This document shows, piece by piece, positions 21,501 through 29,536 of a stretch of DNA of 30,799 nt. A model generated the notes under the pieces. That model made no database searches. It was given only the letters and a program-made list of their open reading frames with translations, and was not told the origin of the DNA. The stretch is from IMG/VR virus record IMGVR_UViG_3300031749_000026, positions 1 through 30,799 of that record; one strand, written 5' to 3'. This DNA comes from a virus. Within the stretch, counting starts at the first letter, position 1, and each line of letters starts with the position of its first letter. The translations under genes were made by a program, and so were the position numbers.

Positions 21501-21556
21501 GACTCGGCTGAATTCCCCGCCCCATCTCTTAGCCGAGTCAGGCGGGGTTTTCATTT
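21501..21556 (+). promoter_or_regulatory. Transcription attenuator: two mutually exclusive hairpins
   Basis: Stem A is GACTCGGCT (21501-21509) with AGCCGAGTC (21531-21539). Stem B is CCCCGCC (21515-21521) with GGCGGGG (21541-21547), followed at once by TTTTCATTT, an intrinsic terminator form. Stem B's left arm lies in the loop of A, and A's right arm lies in the loop of B. Only 1 base separates the right arms, so both cannot form together. The ribosome site AAAGGAGG follows at 21559. Confidence 0.75.
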
Positions 21557-21570
21557 AGAAAGGAGGCAAA

Positions 21571-22341
21571 ATGGCAATACCAAACACAACCCCAACACCA
21601 AACATCATCTTTAATGATTTAATGGCAAAAATGACAGACACAGAACTCAGAATCGTGATGGCAGTTACCAGAGCAACGCTGGGGTGGGAAATAGATCCAG
21701 AAACGAAAATGAGAAAGAAAGAAGATTGGCTCTCTTATTATCAGTTGAAAAAAATTACAGGTAGAGGATATACAGCCCTGGCGCAAGGAATTGAAAGTTG
21801 TATCAAAAAAGGATGGATAGAGGCTCGGGATAAAGATGGAAATCTATTAGATACCAAAAATAAACGAATAGGAAAAAAGATATATTACAGATTAGGAAAA
21901 GAGATTCTATTAAAAAACGACGGAGTAGTTAAAGAATCTCAACCTCTACAGAAAGTGAAGAGGTTAGACCCAACCTCTTCGGATTCCGTAATTACGGAAA
22001 GTGAAGCATACAAAAGAAATACTATACAAAATAAAAAAACTACCGACGAATCAAATTCGTCGGGTCAAAAAGAAAAAAAATCTTTTAGAGAAACGAAATA
22101 TCCTGTAGAGTGGTATGACCAGGTTCTAAAAGAGTATTGCGAATTAAAAAACCTCGCCCCTAAAGGTAATGAATGGAATCTTTTAAAGAGGGAGGTCAAA
22201 TTGATGTTTCAAAATGGACGCACCCCAGAGGAGATTATCAAGGCGATGAGAAGAATGGCTTACATTGCAGAGAAACATAAATTAAGTTGGAAGTTGGGGA
22301 CAATTAGAGTTAGGATGCCCGAACTTCTAGCAGGGAGGTAA
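21571..22341 (+). CDS. Replication initiator, lambda O-like winged-helix protein
   Basis: 256 residues. Residues ~7-90 match the N-terminal winged-helix domain of lambda O-like phage replication proteins: NTTPTPNIIFNDLMAKMTDT, then LRIVMAVTRATLGW, KKEDWLSYYQLKKITGRGYT and the wing with GWIEARDKDG. The middle (~125-160) is a polar linker. The C-terminal ~90 residues (WNLLKREVKLMFQNGRTPEE) resemble a DnaD/helicase-loader-like helical domain. It would bind the origin and recruit helicase. The gene lies just downstream of the candidate origin, with AAAGGAGG at 21559-21566. No helicase gene is in the window, so the host helicase may be used. Confidence 0.75.
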   Translation: MAIPNTTPTPNIIFNDLMAKMTDTELRIVMAVTRATLGWEIDPETKMRKKEDWLSYYQLKKITGRGYTALAQGIESCIKKGWIEARDKDGNLLDTKNKRIGKKIYYRLGKEILLKNDGVVKESQPLQKVKRLDPTSSDSVITESEAYKRNTIQNKKTTDESNSSGQKEKKSFRETKYPVEWYDQVLKEYCELKNLAPKGNEWNLLKREVKLMFQNGRTPEEIIKAMRRMAYIAEKHKLSWKLGTIRVRMPELLAGR

Positions 22342-22342
22342 A

Positions 22343-22759
22343 ATGACCAAAGATGAATTCAAGAATCTTACACCCTACAAGCAATTTCTGTTGATGAAAA
22401 AGGTGGTCGGTGAAAACATTGGCTCAACAGAAAAACAGAACCAGAAATACATTCAGATTCTCACCCAATGGTTTAAAGAAGTTTTGGAAGAGAAATATGG
22501 GATTGTAGATGTGCCAAGGTATGGACTGGTTAAACTTGAGGATATTGAAACTATGGGATTGGATATAGATACTGGTGCTTTAAAAGCAGAGCCTATAGAA
22601 AGAGAGTATAGAAATCCCGTCACTAAAGAGAAGGTTAAAGAGACGTTTTGGATTTGCAGAAAGGCGAATCAGTTTTTTGAAAAGCGATATCAAAAGAGAA
22701 GAAAGGATAAACAAGCGGTCGAAGAATTGGTCGAGGAAGTTTTTAATGATATAATATAA
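22343..22759 (+). CDS. Hypothetical protein between initiator and TerS (138 aa)
   Basis: The ATG follows the initiator stop by 1 base, preceded by AGGGAGG. The N-terminal part is helical (DEFKNLTPYKQFLLMKKVVG; QNQKYIQILTQWFKEVLEEK), the middle more extended (MGLDIDTGALKAEPIEREYR) and the C-terminus a lysine/arginine-rich helix (QFFEKRYQKRRKDKQAVEEL). No domain recognised. Position suggests a replication or packaging accessory; sequence alone does not settle it. Confidence 0.65.
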   Translation: MTKDEFKNLTPYKQFLLMKKVVGENIGSTEKQNQKYIQILTQWFKEVLEEKYGIVDVPRYGLVKLEDIETMGLDIDTGALKAEPIEREYRNPVTKEKVKETFWICRKANQFFEKRYQKRRKDKQAVEELVEEVFNDII

Positions 22760-22764
22760 CCGCT

Positions 22765-23205
22765 ATGGACTTCTCTAAAATTCCACAAAGTTTGTTAGAT
22801 ACTCTTACCCTAAATGAAAAGTTGTGGCTGAAATATTATCTTGAGACGAGAAATAAGACAGAGGCAGCAGTTAGGGCTTTTGGAATAGAAGACAGAATAA
22901 AAGCCAGTCGGGTCGGAGAGGCGATGTCTCGGAGGAAGAGGGTAAGGCGAGTTTTGAATTACCATCTTATTGAGAATGAGAATTTGGCTGAGATGAAGTT
23001 GAAAGAGGCTCTGATAGAAGAGATTTTTGAGAAAGGCGCAACCAATGCCCCTGAAAGGCAGGTTAGAATCAAGGCGATTGAACTTTTGATGAAGATGAAA
23101 GGGATTTTACCTACTGGTAAAACCAAATCAAAAGAGAAAGAAGAAAGTTGGAAGGATTCTCTTGAGATAAGGATGGACGATGCCCCGAGTGATCATTCCA
23201 CATGA
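22765..23205 (+). CDS. terS: Terminase small subunit-like protein
   Basis: 146 residues. Residues ~14-70 match the DNA-binding HTH pattern of small terminases: LTLNEKLWLKYYLETRNKTE, AAVRAFG and RVGEAMSRRKRVRRVL. A helical oligomerisation region (ENLAEMKLKEALIEEIFEKG) and a charged C-terminus follow. It would recognise phage DNA and feed it to TerL. It overlaps TerL by 26 bp, the normal terS-terL order. The ribosome site upstream is weak, so coupling to 22343 is likely. Confidence 0.75.
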   Translation: MDFSKIPQSLLDTLTLNEKLWLKYYLETRNKTEAAVRAFGIEDRIKASRVGEAMSRRKRVRRVLNYHLIENENLAEMKLKEALIEEIFEKGATNAPERQVRIKAIELLMKMKGILPTGKTKSKEKEESWKDSLEIRMDDAPSDHST

Positions 23206-25519
23206 ATATCAAAAGCGTGTTTTACTTTCTAAAAAGCGATTTGTCGTTGCAATAGCAGGTATTCAAGGTGGTAAAACTCTTTGTGGTGTTTTGTGGTTAA
23301 TTCAAGAAATTAAGAAAAATCCCAGAGGCACTTTTTTGGTTGGCGCTCCCTCTTTTAAAATTTTAAATCAGTCCACCTTGGAAAAGATTTTTGAATTGAT
23401 GCCAGAAGGAGTTTGGGGTTCGTATAACAAGATGGAGCAGGTTTATCGTCTTAAAAGTGGAGGGAAAATCTTTTTTCGAAGTTTGGAATCGCCAGATAGC
23501 ATTGAAGGAATGACTGCCCATGCTGCCTGGTTAGACGAAGCGGGTCAGATGAAATATCGAGCTTGGGTTAATGTTTTGAGCCGAGTTTCCGCCACTAATG
23601 GACGAGTTTTAATCACAACCTCTCCTTACTGTTATGACGAGAAAACAGAAATTTATACAAGGAATGGTTGGAAGAAGTTTGGTGAGTTGACTGATGATGA
23701 TGAGGTTTTTGCTTGTAATGAGAATGGAGAAGGTTGGTTTGAGAAACCTCAAGAGATTGTTTGGCAAAGATATAAAGGCAAGATGTTTCATTTTAAGGGA
23801 CACGCTATAGATTTGTTGGTCACTCCTAATCATCGCATTTTGTATAAAAACTCTAACAGATTTTATATCAAAACTGCGGAACATTTTTTTAAACTGAAAA
23901 ACAGATATTTATCAATTCCTAAAGCCGTATTTCCAAAAATTCAAGAACAGGAGTTTTTTGTCTTGCCTCCTGTTGAAAATAAATGTCGCATATCAAAACC
24001 AATAAAAATCAATATGAAAGATTGGCTGGCTTTTTTGGGATGGTTTTTGTCAGAAGGTGGGATTAGAAAAAAAAGAAATCAATATCAAGTATATATTTCT
24101 CAAAAAGAGGATGAGAAGTGGGAAATTCTCAAGTCAGATTTAGAAAAACTGCCTTTTAAGTTTAGTTATAATAAAAAATCAGGTTTATTCCTTTGCTCTA
24201 ATAAACAACTTTGGAGTTATCTCAAAAAATTGGGGAACAAATACACCAAATATATCCCCAATGAATTTAAGTTTGTTGGGAAAAATAATTTGATGGTTTT
24301 GATAGATAGGATGATTTTGGGAGATGGTTCTTATAGAAAGAATGGTAGAAAGGGATTTTCTTATTATACAGTCTCTAAAAGACTAGCCGAGGATTTTCAA
24401 GAGGTCTGTATGCTTTGTGGTATTCCTACTAAAATTTCCGAACGCAAACAAGCGGATTCTTGTATCCAAGGTAGGATAATTAAGGCAACAATGTTTCATA
24501 TCACAGAGAGAGCAAGGAAACGGGCGATGGTTAAAGAACGAAGGATTGTTGATTATGATGGTTATATCGGTTGTGTGGCTGTGTCTACAGGATTGATTTT
24601 AGTAAGGCGTAATGGAGAAGAATGTATTAGTGGAAATACTGTCAACTGGCTGTATAAACAGATTTATCAGAAAGTGAAAAACAAAGAGTTGGGTTATGAA
24701 AACTTTGAGATCGTTGAATGGGAAAGTATTCACAATCCCTACTTTCCTAAAGAAAATTACGAACACGCCAGGATAGTTTTACCCTTGTCCGAGTTTGAAA
24801 GGAAATACAAGGGAATGTTTCGTAGAATGCAAGGACTGGTTTATGAAGATATTTTTGATGAGCAGGGTAATATCAGAAATGTCGTTTCAGATGTTCCCAA
24901 GTTTCAAAAAGTAATTTGCGGAATTGACTGGGGATACCGAGATCCAACAGCGATTGCTTTTTTGGGAATTACGGAGAATGGACAGGTTTATCTTTTTGAC
25001 GAGGTCTATAAGAGCGGTTTGACCATCCTTGATGTCATTTCAATTTTGAAGGAGAAGGTTTTGGAAAATAGAGTTGGTTTTGTATACGCTGGTAGAGATC
25101 AACCAGGCTATATTGACGAGTTGAATCTCAAGGGCATTCCTACTATGGCTGCTAACAATGAAATCTTTTTTGGGATTGGAAGAGTGCGGGCTTTAATTCG
25201 GATGGGTCGTTTTTTTATCCACCGAAGATGTATTAATGCTCTTGAAGAATTTACATTGTATGTTTACAAAGAAAGTGATAAAATGGTAGAAGAACCAGCG
25301 GATGAAAATAATCATATGATGGATGCAATCAGATATGCCATTGCTTCACACCCCGAGTTTATGCAAATTGAAAATGAAGGGAAAGTTTATTCCGCCGACC
25401 AAAAAACCAATGAATTTTGGAATGAAGTGAAACAAGACATTGAAAAGAGTTATCAAAGATTAAAGTTTGGGGATTATGATGAAGAAGATTATTGGAATAT
25501 GATACAAGAGGTAATATGA
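23180..25519 (+). CDS. terL: Terminase large subunit interrupted by an intein
   Basis: 779 residues, of which 443 remain after removal of the intein (151-486), a normal TerL size. The ATPase has Walker A AGIQGGKT (26-33), Walker B AAWLDE (115-120) and coupling motif TTSP (146-149), with the intein inserted two residues later. The nuclease is RNase-H-like with D583 (GIDWGYRDPTA), D640 (AGRDQPG) and D715 (ENNHMMDAIRYAI). TerL drives DNA into the procapsid through the portal and cuts at the end. Splicing restores SPY-TVNWLYKQ. The start is set by overlap with TerS and GGATAAGG-like bases. Its stop overlaps the next ATG (ATGA). Confidence 0.9.
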   Translation: MPRVIIPHEYQKRVLLSKKRFVVAIAGIQGGKTLCGVLWLIQEIKKNPRGTFLVGAPSFKILNQSTLEKIFELMPEGVWGSYNKMEQVYRLKSGGKIFFRSLESPDSIEGMTAHAAWLDEAGQMKYRAWVNVLSRVSATNGRVLITTSPYCYDEKTEIYTRNGWKKFGELTDDDEVFACNENGEGWFEKPQEIVWQRYKGKMFHFKGHAIDLLVTPNHRILYKNSNRFYIKTAEHFFKLKNRYLSIPKAVFPKIQEQEFFVLPPVENKCRISKPIKINMKDWLAFLGWFLSEGGIRKKRNQYQVYISQKEDEKWEILKSDLEKLPFKFSYNKKSGLFLCSNKQLWSYLKKLGNKYTKYIPNEFKFVGKNNLMVLIDRMILGDGSYRKNGRKGFSYYTVSKRLAEDFQEVCMLCGIPTKISERKQADSCIQGRIIKATMFHITERARKRAMVKERRIVDYDGYIGCVAVSTGLILVRRNGEECISGNTVNWLYKQIYQKVKNKELGYENFEIVEWESIHNPYFPKENYEHARIVLPLSEFERKYKGMFRRMQGLVYEDIFDEQGNIRNVVSDVPKFQKVICGIDWGYRDPTAIAFLGITENGQVYLFDEVYKSGLTILDVISILKEKVLENRVGFVYAGRDQPGYIDELNLKGIPTMAANNEIFFGIGRVRALIRMGRFFIHRRCINALEEFTLYVYKESDKMVEEPADENNHMMDAIRYAIASHPEFMQIENEGKVYSADQKTNEFWNEVKQDIEKSYQRLKFGDYDEEDYWNMIQEVI
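23630..24637 (+). mobile_element. Intein with LAGLIDADG homing endonuclease in TerL (336 aa)
   Basis: It starts with C151 (CYDEKTEIYTRNGWKKFGEL, block A), has block B TPNH at 215-218 (H218), two DOD endonuclease motifs LAFLGWFLSEGG (283-294) and LIDRMILGDGS (374-384) with acidic residues E292 and D382, and a block F/G end VRRNGEECISGN (residues 475-486) followed by T487. The terminal N486 and +1 Thr are canonical, but the penultimate residue is Gly rather than His. The endonuclease probably targets the intein-free terL codons for the TTSP motif, a conserved site. Confidence 0.9.
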
Positions 25520-25752
25520 TTATTTTAACTTCACTTCTCATCGTTTATCTCATTTTCAAAGAGTGGCAAACCCAAAAAGTGATTAAAGATCTGACAACCA
25601 AAATTATGGCAAAAAGTGTTGATGAATATCTGCTTTTAACTTCCAAAAGTTCAGAAAAAACTCCTACCTCTAATGAACCTGATTATCTTCCCATTGAAGA
25701 ATCGCCTATTTGGGAAGATAAAGAGAAATTTGAAGAGGCGATAAGGAAGTAA
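25516..25752 (+). CDS. Small N-terminal-anchored membrane protein (78 aa)
   Basis: The ATG at 25516 overlaps the TerL stop (ATGA) and has GAGGT upstream; a more upstream in-frame start would overlap TerL by 28 bp. Residues 1-15 form one hydrophobic segment (MIILTSLLIVYLIFKEW), followed by a charged region with SKSSEKTPTSNEPDYLPIEE. Tiny anchored proteins between terL and portal are frequent in phages; some help superinfection control, but no function can be assigned here. Confidence 0.6.
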   Translation: MIILTSLLIVYLIFKEWQTQKVIKDLTTKIMAKSVDEYLLLTSKSSEKTPTSNEPDYLPIEESPIWEDKEKFEEAIRK

Positions 25753-25754
25753 AA

Positions 25755-27503
25755 ATGCCAAGACCATCAAATGAAGACGTTGTTAGTAAAGTAGAAACTT
25801 TATGGAAACAACTTGAAGATGCCCGTTTCCGCTATACCCGTCAGTGGTATATCAACTGGGCTTTTTATGAAAACAATCATTTTGTTTGGTGGAGAAAAAG
25901 CACTCAAACTGTGGATAGGGTTAATCCACCAAAGGGAACGGTTTTAAGAGCAATCCCAAAAGCAAGAAGACAGGTAGAAGGAGTACAAAATCTCATTTTA
26001 TCTGCTGAACCACGCTGGGTGGTAATTCCTGATGAACAGACTGAAAAGGCTGAAGAAGTTGCCAAGAGAGTGAATCAATTTTTACAAGAAGGATGGCAAC
26101 ACTGGAATATCAGAGCGTTGTTGGATGAACTTGTTTTGTACGCTTTAATCTATCCTTATGCGGTTTTAGAAGTTGGTTTTGATGCCATTAAAGATGATAT
26201 CTACGTTGATGTTTATGACGCTTTTGATATTGCTGTACCTTTGAATATTAAGGACATTGAAGAAGCGCCTTATGTAATTAAAACGACAATTATGACTAAA
26301 GCGGATTTGGAGGCTAATCCCAATTTTAGTAACACCTCAAAGGTCGTTTATGATAATCGTTTAGCCGCTTCTCAAATGAAAGAAGCCCGTTTATCGGATA
26401 AGTTTGCTTCTTTTAAACCACAATATGAAGAATTCCAAACCGTCATTGTTAAAGAAGCCTGGATTAAAGAGAAGACGAAAGACGGTATTAGAATGCGGGT
26501 TATCACTGTGGCTGGTGGTCAAAAGTTAAGAGAAGAAGTTTATGATATGCATCAATATCCTTTTGTTTTGTATAAACCATTTTCTGGACCAGTTTATCAG
26601 CCCGCTTTTATTGAGAAGTTGATTCCCTTAAATAAATCTCTTGATGTTTTTGTTTCGCAAATTGAAAACTTTACCAATGTGATGGTAAGAGGTAGATATC
26701 TGAAACAAAAGATGGCAACCATTTCTCGTTTGGTCAATGAGGATGGAGAGATTGTAGAATATGATACTGTGCCGCCTCAACCGATGGAAATTCCTACTTT
26801 GCCTAACTTTTTGTTTGTCCATACCAACAATCTGGAAAAGTGGATTGAGGAATCAGGAACTTCAACCGCCGCTTTAGGGAAAATACCTCGAGGGGTGAGG
26901 GCATATAAAGCGATTGAATCTTTAAAGCAATCCGACTTTGCTAATTTACGAGTTCCGATGATGAATCTCCAAGATACGGTGCAGAAATTGTCGGAAAAGA
27001 TTATTGACTTGGCGGCGACTCATTATCTCTTACCGAAAACAATTTATCGTATGGGAGATGAAGATCAGCCAGATTACTTCAAGGTAATTGGTGAAGAAGG
27101 CTTGAATCATCCTTTGGGACAAGAGTTGGCTGAAAGGGAAAATGCGATTGTGATTAAAAAGTCATTTCGAGTCAAGGCATCTATTGAATCGGCTTTGTCC
27201 TATACCGAAGAAGGCAAGAGAGATACTTTGAGAGAACTTTATTCTGCGGGATTGATTGATAAAAGAACTTTGTTGGAAGGATTTAAGTTTGGTAATGTCG
27301 CCGAGATATTGGAAAGGACAAAAGCGGAAACGAATGTTTCTATGGTTGAAACTCCTGACTTTCAACTTCTACCTGATGAATTGAAACAACACATTTTAGA
27401 ATATCTAACACAACCAGAAGTGATGTTGCAAAATCCGCTGGCGAGAGCGGAGATAATGGAAAAACAAAGAAAAAGAGCAAGAAAAAGCATTAAAAGGAGT
27501 TGA
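25755..27503 (+). CDS. Portal protein (head-tail connector)
   Basis: 582 residues, the length of podovirus portals. Recognisable pattern: an N-terminal helix with RYTRQWYINWAFYENNHFVW, the segment RAIPKARRQVEGVQNLILSA followed by EPRWVVIPDEQ, the wing/stem region with YALIYPYAVLEVGFDA and YVDVYDAFDIAVP, and a clip/crown part with SGTSTAALGKIPRGVRAYKA. C-terminal helices are charged (RAEIMEKQRKRARKSIKRS). It forms the dodecameric ring through which TerL pumps DNA and to which the adaptor (5233) binds. It follows terL by the small membrane gene, the standard order. Confidence 0.85.
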   Translation: MPRPSNEDVVSKVETLWKQLEDARFRYTRQWYINWAFYENNHFVWWRKSTQTVDRVNPPKGTVLRAIPKARRQVEGVQNLILSAEPRWVVIPDEQTEKAEEVAKRVNQFLQEGWQHWNIRALLDELVLYALIYPYAVLEVGFDAIKDDIYVDVYDAFDIAVPLNIKDIEEAPYVIKTTIMTKADLEANPNFSNTSKVVYDNRLAASQMKEARLSDKFASFKPQYEEFQTVIVKEAWIKEKTKDGIRMRVITVAGGQKLREEVYDMHQYPFVLYKPFSGPVYQPAFIEKLIPLNKSLDVFVSQIENFTNVMVRGRYLKQKMATISRLVNEDGEIVEYDTVPPQPMEIPTLPNFLFVHTNNLEKWIEESGTSTAALGKIPRGVRAYKAIESLKQSDFANLRVPMMNLQDTVQKLSEKIIDLAATHYLLPKTIYRMGDEDQPDYFKVIGEEGLNHPLGQELAERENAIVIKKSFRVKASIESALSYTEEGKRDTLRELYSAGLIDKRTLLEGFKFGNVAEILERTKAETNVSMVETPDFQLLPDELKQHILEYLTQPEVMLQNPLARAEIMEKQRKRARKSIKRS

Positions 27504-27504
27504 G

Positions 27505-27594
27505 ATGTTAAAAATCTCTTCAATTTCGTCTTTACTTCAAAAGGTCGTTGGTAAAGTTAAGCCTAAAAAGAGAAGGAGGAGAAATGTCAAATGA
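27505..27594 (+). CDS. Tiny basic peptide (29 aa)
   Basis: The ATG at 27505 has AAGGAG at 27493-27498, good spacing, and lies 1 base after the portal stop. The sequence has an amphipathic first half (MLKISSISSLLQKVVGKV) and a basic tail (KPKKRRRRNVK). It overlaps the next gene by 11 bp. It could be a virion peptide or antimicrobial-like cationic peptide; short length limits confidence. Confidence 0.5.
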   Translation: MLKISSISSLLQKVVGKVKPKKRRRRNVK

Positions 27595-27796
27595 TTACAA
27601 AGAGAAGATGAAAGAGACTTTAAGGTATCAAGCCTTTGACAAGATTCGTGCTGTTAGATCAGGAGCAGTAGGTGCTAACAGAAAAACGGTTAGGGAAGCA
27701 ATTTATCGTGGAATTGATATGAATCAGAGTGACGAAGATATGGTTAAGGAATTGCGAGATCAGTTATTTGAAGAAGAATTCGGAGAGGAGAGGTAA
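27584..27796 (+). CDS. Small charged hypothetical protein (70 aa)
   Basis: The ATG at 27584 has AAGGAGGA at 27573-27580; an in-frame start upstream at 27548 lacks a site. Helical and charged: KEKMKETLRYQAFDKIRAVR, then a short motif GAVGANRKTVREAIYRGIDM and an acidic C-terminus (KELRDQLFEEEFGEER). No domain recognised. One of a run of small proteins between portal and scaffold, probably late head components or assembly factors. Confidence 0.65.
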   Translation: MSNDYKEKMKETLRYQAFDKIRAVRSGAVGANRKTVREAIYRGIDMNQSDEDMVKELRDQLFEEEFGEER

Positions 27797-27797
27797 A

Positions 27798-28004
27798 ATG
27801 GCAAAAAAACCAACTAGAAGACAACAAAAGGCAATTAGCAAAAATGTGAGTGAACTGGTGAGAGAATATGAGAAGACTGGAAAGATTACAACCAGCCGTG
27901 CTACTTATCATCCCAAAAGCAAACGAGAGGCGATTAAGCAGGCTTTGGCTATCGAGTACGGAAGGAGAGGAGTGGGACGAGCTGGTAGAAGGAGTAAAAA
28001 ATGA
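27798..28004 (+). CDS. Small basic protein, DUF6496-like (68 aa)
   Basis: The ATG at 27798 has GGAGAGG upstream. The sequence is KKPTRRQQKAISKNVSELVR, then YEKTGKITTSRATYHPKSKR and EAIKQALAIEYGRRGV-GRAGRRSKK. The segment SKREAIKQALAI resembles the DUF6496 family of small basic phage/bacterial proteins, from memory. Probably nucleic-acid binding. It overlaps the next gene by 4 bp (ATGA). Confidence 0.6.
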   Translation: MAKKPTRRQQKAISKNVSELVREYEKTGKITTSRATYHPKSKREAIKQALAIEYGRRGVGRAGRRSKK

Positions 28005-28132
28005 TTGTAAAAGTTAAAGGCGGGTATCGGGTAGTTTCTCATCGTACTGGCAGAAATCTCGGGACTTACAAGACAAAAGCGGAAGCGAAAAAGAGATTGC
28101 AGCAGATTCAGGCTTTTAAGAAGAGAAAATGA
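28001..28132 (+). CDS. Very small basic phage protein (43 aa)
   Basis: ATG at 28001 overlaps the previous stop, and its own stop overlaps the ATP-grasp start (ATGA at 28129). Sequence core: GGYRVVSHRTGRNLGTYKTK followed by AEAKKRLQQIQAFKKRK, which matches the recurrent tiny phage proteins beginning with a YxVxSHxTGxxLGTYxTKxEA element. The fold looks like a small beta-hairpin and helix. Role unknown; may bind DNA or head proteins. Confidence 0.65.
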   Translation: MIVKVKGGYRVVSHRTGRNLGTYKTKAEAKKRLQQIQAFKKRK

Positions 28133-29370
28133 AGTTTCTGGTATATGACTTTAATCTTTTTATTGAACACGCAAAAAGGTTAGCAGCTGATGGGAAGAAT
28201 CAGGTATTTTATTATTCGCCTTGGCAAGACAGTTTTCCAGCGTTTTCAAAATATGCTGTTGGTTTAGGAGTACCAGGCGTAGAGAAGGTTCTCTATTTTT
28301 TTGATTATGTTGACGAAGCAGATTGTATTGTCTTCTTTGATGTTTATGCTAATGATTTAGCTGACTGGTTAAGAAAAAAAGGCTATACAGTTTTTGGTGC
28401 TGGCAAAGGAGAATTGCTAGAAAACCATCGTTGGCTGCTAAAGCAGATTGTTAAAAAAGCAGGTTTGCCTCTGCATAATGCAGTCAAAATTAAGGGACTG
28501 ATCGCTTTAAGAGAGTATCTGAAAACACATCCTAACAAATATGTAAAGATAGATATATTCAGAAAAGATGTGGATTCCTTTCACGCTAAAAACTATGAAT
28601 CGGTGAAACTTCTTTTAGATGAGCTTGATGTCGTTTATGGTCCGATAAAAGATCAATTTAATTTTATCGTTGAAGATGCGATTAAAGCCGATGAGAGCGT
28701 GGAGCCCGGGATTGATGGCTTTTTTCAAGGTGAAAAGTTTGTTGAACCGCTTTTACTCGGGTTTGAAATCCAGAAGGCTTCCTACTTAGGTAAGTTTGTT
28801 AGGTTTAAAGAACTACCAGTGCAACTGAGAAAAATCTTAGAAGGTCTGCAGCCTGTTTTAAGAAAACTAGATTATAGAGGAGCTTTTTCCATAGAGGCAA
28901 AAGTAGTCTCTACCAGAACCGCTTATCTTTTAGATATTTGTAGTAGGCTCTTTGCGCCTGCCAGTGCTGGTTATGTGGAGTGGATTAAAAACTTTGATGA
29001 GCTTGTTTATAAAGTGGCTAAAAAAGAGGATGTAGAGATTGTGTCTTCTGCGCCTTATGTTGGTTGCCTACCTTTGGAATCATTTCACGCCAACCAGTAT
29101 TGGGTGATGGTTGATTTTGATAAAAAATTAGAAAAGTATTTTAAGATGAGGCAATACTGTCAAGTAGCAGATAAATACTATGCCGTGCCAGGACTTACAG
29201 GGGTGGTTAATATTATTGCTGATGGTAACTCGGTAAAAGAGGTATATAATAAAATTAAGAAACTTGTTGATGAAGTTGATGCTTATGGATTGCAAACCGA
29301 TGTTTTGGGAGGGTTAGAAATAGCTCAAAAAGAGATTGAAAAAGCGAAATCGTTTGGTATTGATTTTTGA
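28129..29370 (+). CDS. ATP-grasp-like enzyme (PurD/carbamoyl-phosphate-synthetase fold), 413 aa
   Basis: Residues ~1-100 form a Rossmann-like pre-domain (MKFLVYDFNLFIEHAKRLA; ADCIVFFDVYANDLADWLRK; GYTVFGAGKGELLENHRWLL). Residues ~105-200 resemble the ATP-grasp A subdomain (HNAVKIKGLIALREYLKTHP; KYVKIDIFRKDVDSFHAKNY). The central IDGFFQGEKFVEPLLLGFEI and later FSIEAKVV... TAYLLDICSR resemble the E-x-N/metal region of phosphoribosylamine-glycine-ligase-like proteins. The last ~80 residues match the C-terminal beta domain (VVNIIADGNSVKEVYNKIKK). Substrate unknown; the usual conserved metal-ligand asparagine is not obvious (LDICSR), so activity may be altered. Coupled to 28001 by 4-bp overlap. 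Confidence 0.6.
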   Translation: MKFLVYDFNLFIEHAKRLAADGKNQVFYYSPWQDSFPAFSKYAVGLGVPGVEKVLYFFDYVDEADCIVFFDVYANDLADWLRKKGYTVFGAGKGELLENHRWLLKQIVKKAGLPLHNAVKIKGLIALREYLKTHPNKYVKIDIFRKDVDSFHAKNYESVKLLLDELDVVYGPIKDQFNFIVEDAIKADESVEPGIDGFFQGEKFVEPLLLGFEIQKASYLGKFVRFKELPVQLRKILEGLQPVLRKLDYRGAFSIEAKVVSTRTAYLLDICSRLFAPASAGYVEWIKNFDELVYKVAKKEDVEIVSSAPYVGCLPLESFHANQYWVMVDFDKKLEKYFKMRQYCQVADKYYAVPGLTGVVNIIADGNSVKEVYNKIKKLVDEVDAYGLQTDVLGGLEIAQKEIEKAKSFGIDF

Positions 29371-29379
29371 GGAGGTAAT

Positions 29380-29490
29380 ATGGCGAGAGCAAGGAAAACA
29401 GTAAGAATGCCGTCTTACAAAGTGTCTATTAAAGTTCCCAGAGTACCAAAAATTAAACTTCCCAAAATTAAATTGCCAAAGATTAAATAG
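29380..29490 (+). CDS. Lysine/proline-rich peptide with PKIKL repeats (36 aa)
   Basis: The ATG at 29380 has GGAGGT at 29371-29376 right after the ATP-grasp stop. The 36 residues are strongly basic, with a run of three PKIK units (VPKIKLPKIKLPKIK) at the end and the start MARARKTVRMPSYKVSIKVP. No acidic residues. Good ribosome site and base composition support a real gene. It may be a virion or DNA-compacting peptide or a substrate of the preceding enzyme. Confidence 0.6.
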   Translation: MARARKTVRMPSYKVSIKVPRVPKIKLPKIKLPKIK

Positions 29491-29536
29491 AGAGAATTTA
29501 AAATGGCTGCAGGACAAAGGCGTCTTGGTAAACCCC

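Noticed and set aside
21501-21547. H-type pseudoknot
   Set aside because: Only one base would have to span a 9-bp stem, which is sterically impossible, so a mutually exclusive attenuator fits better.
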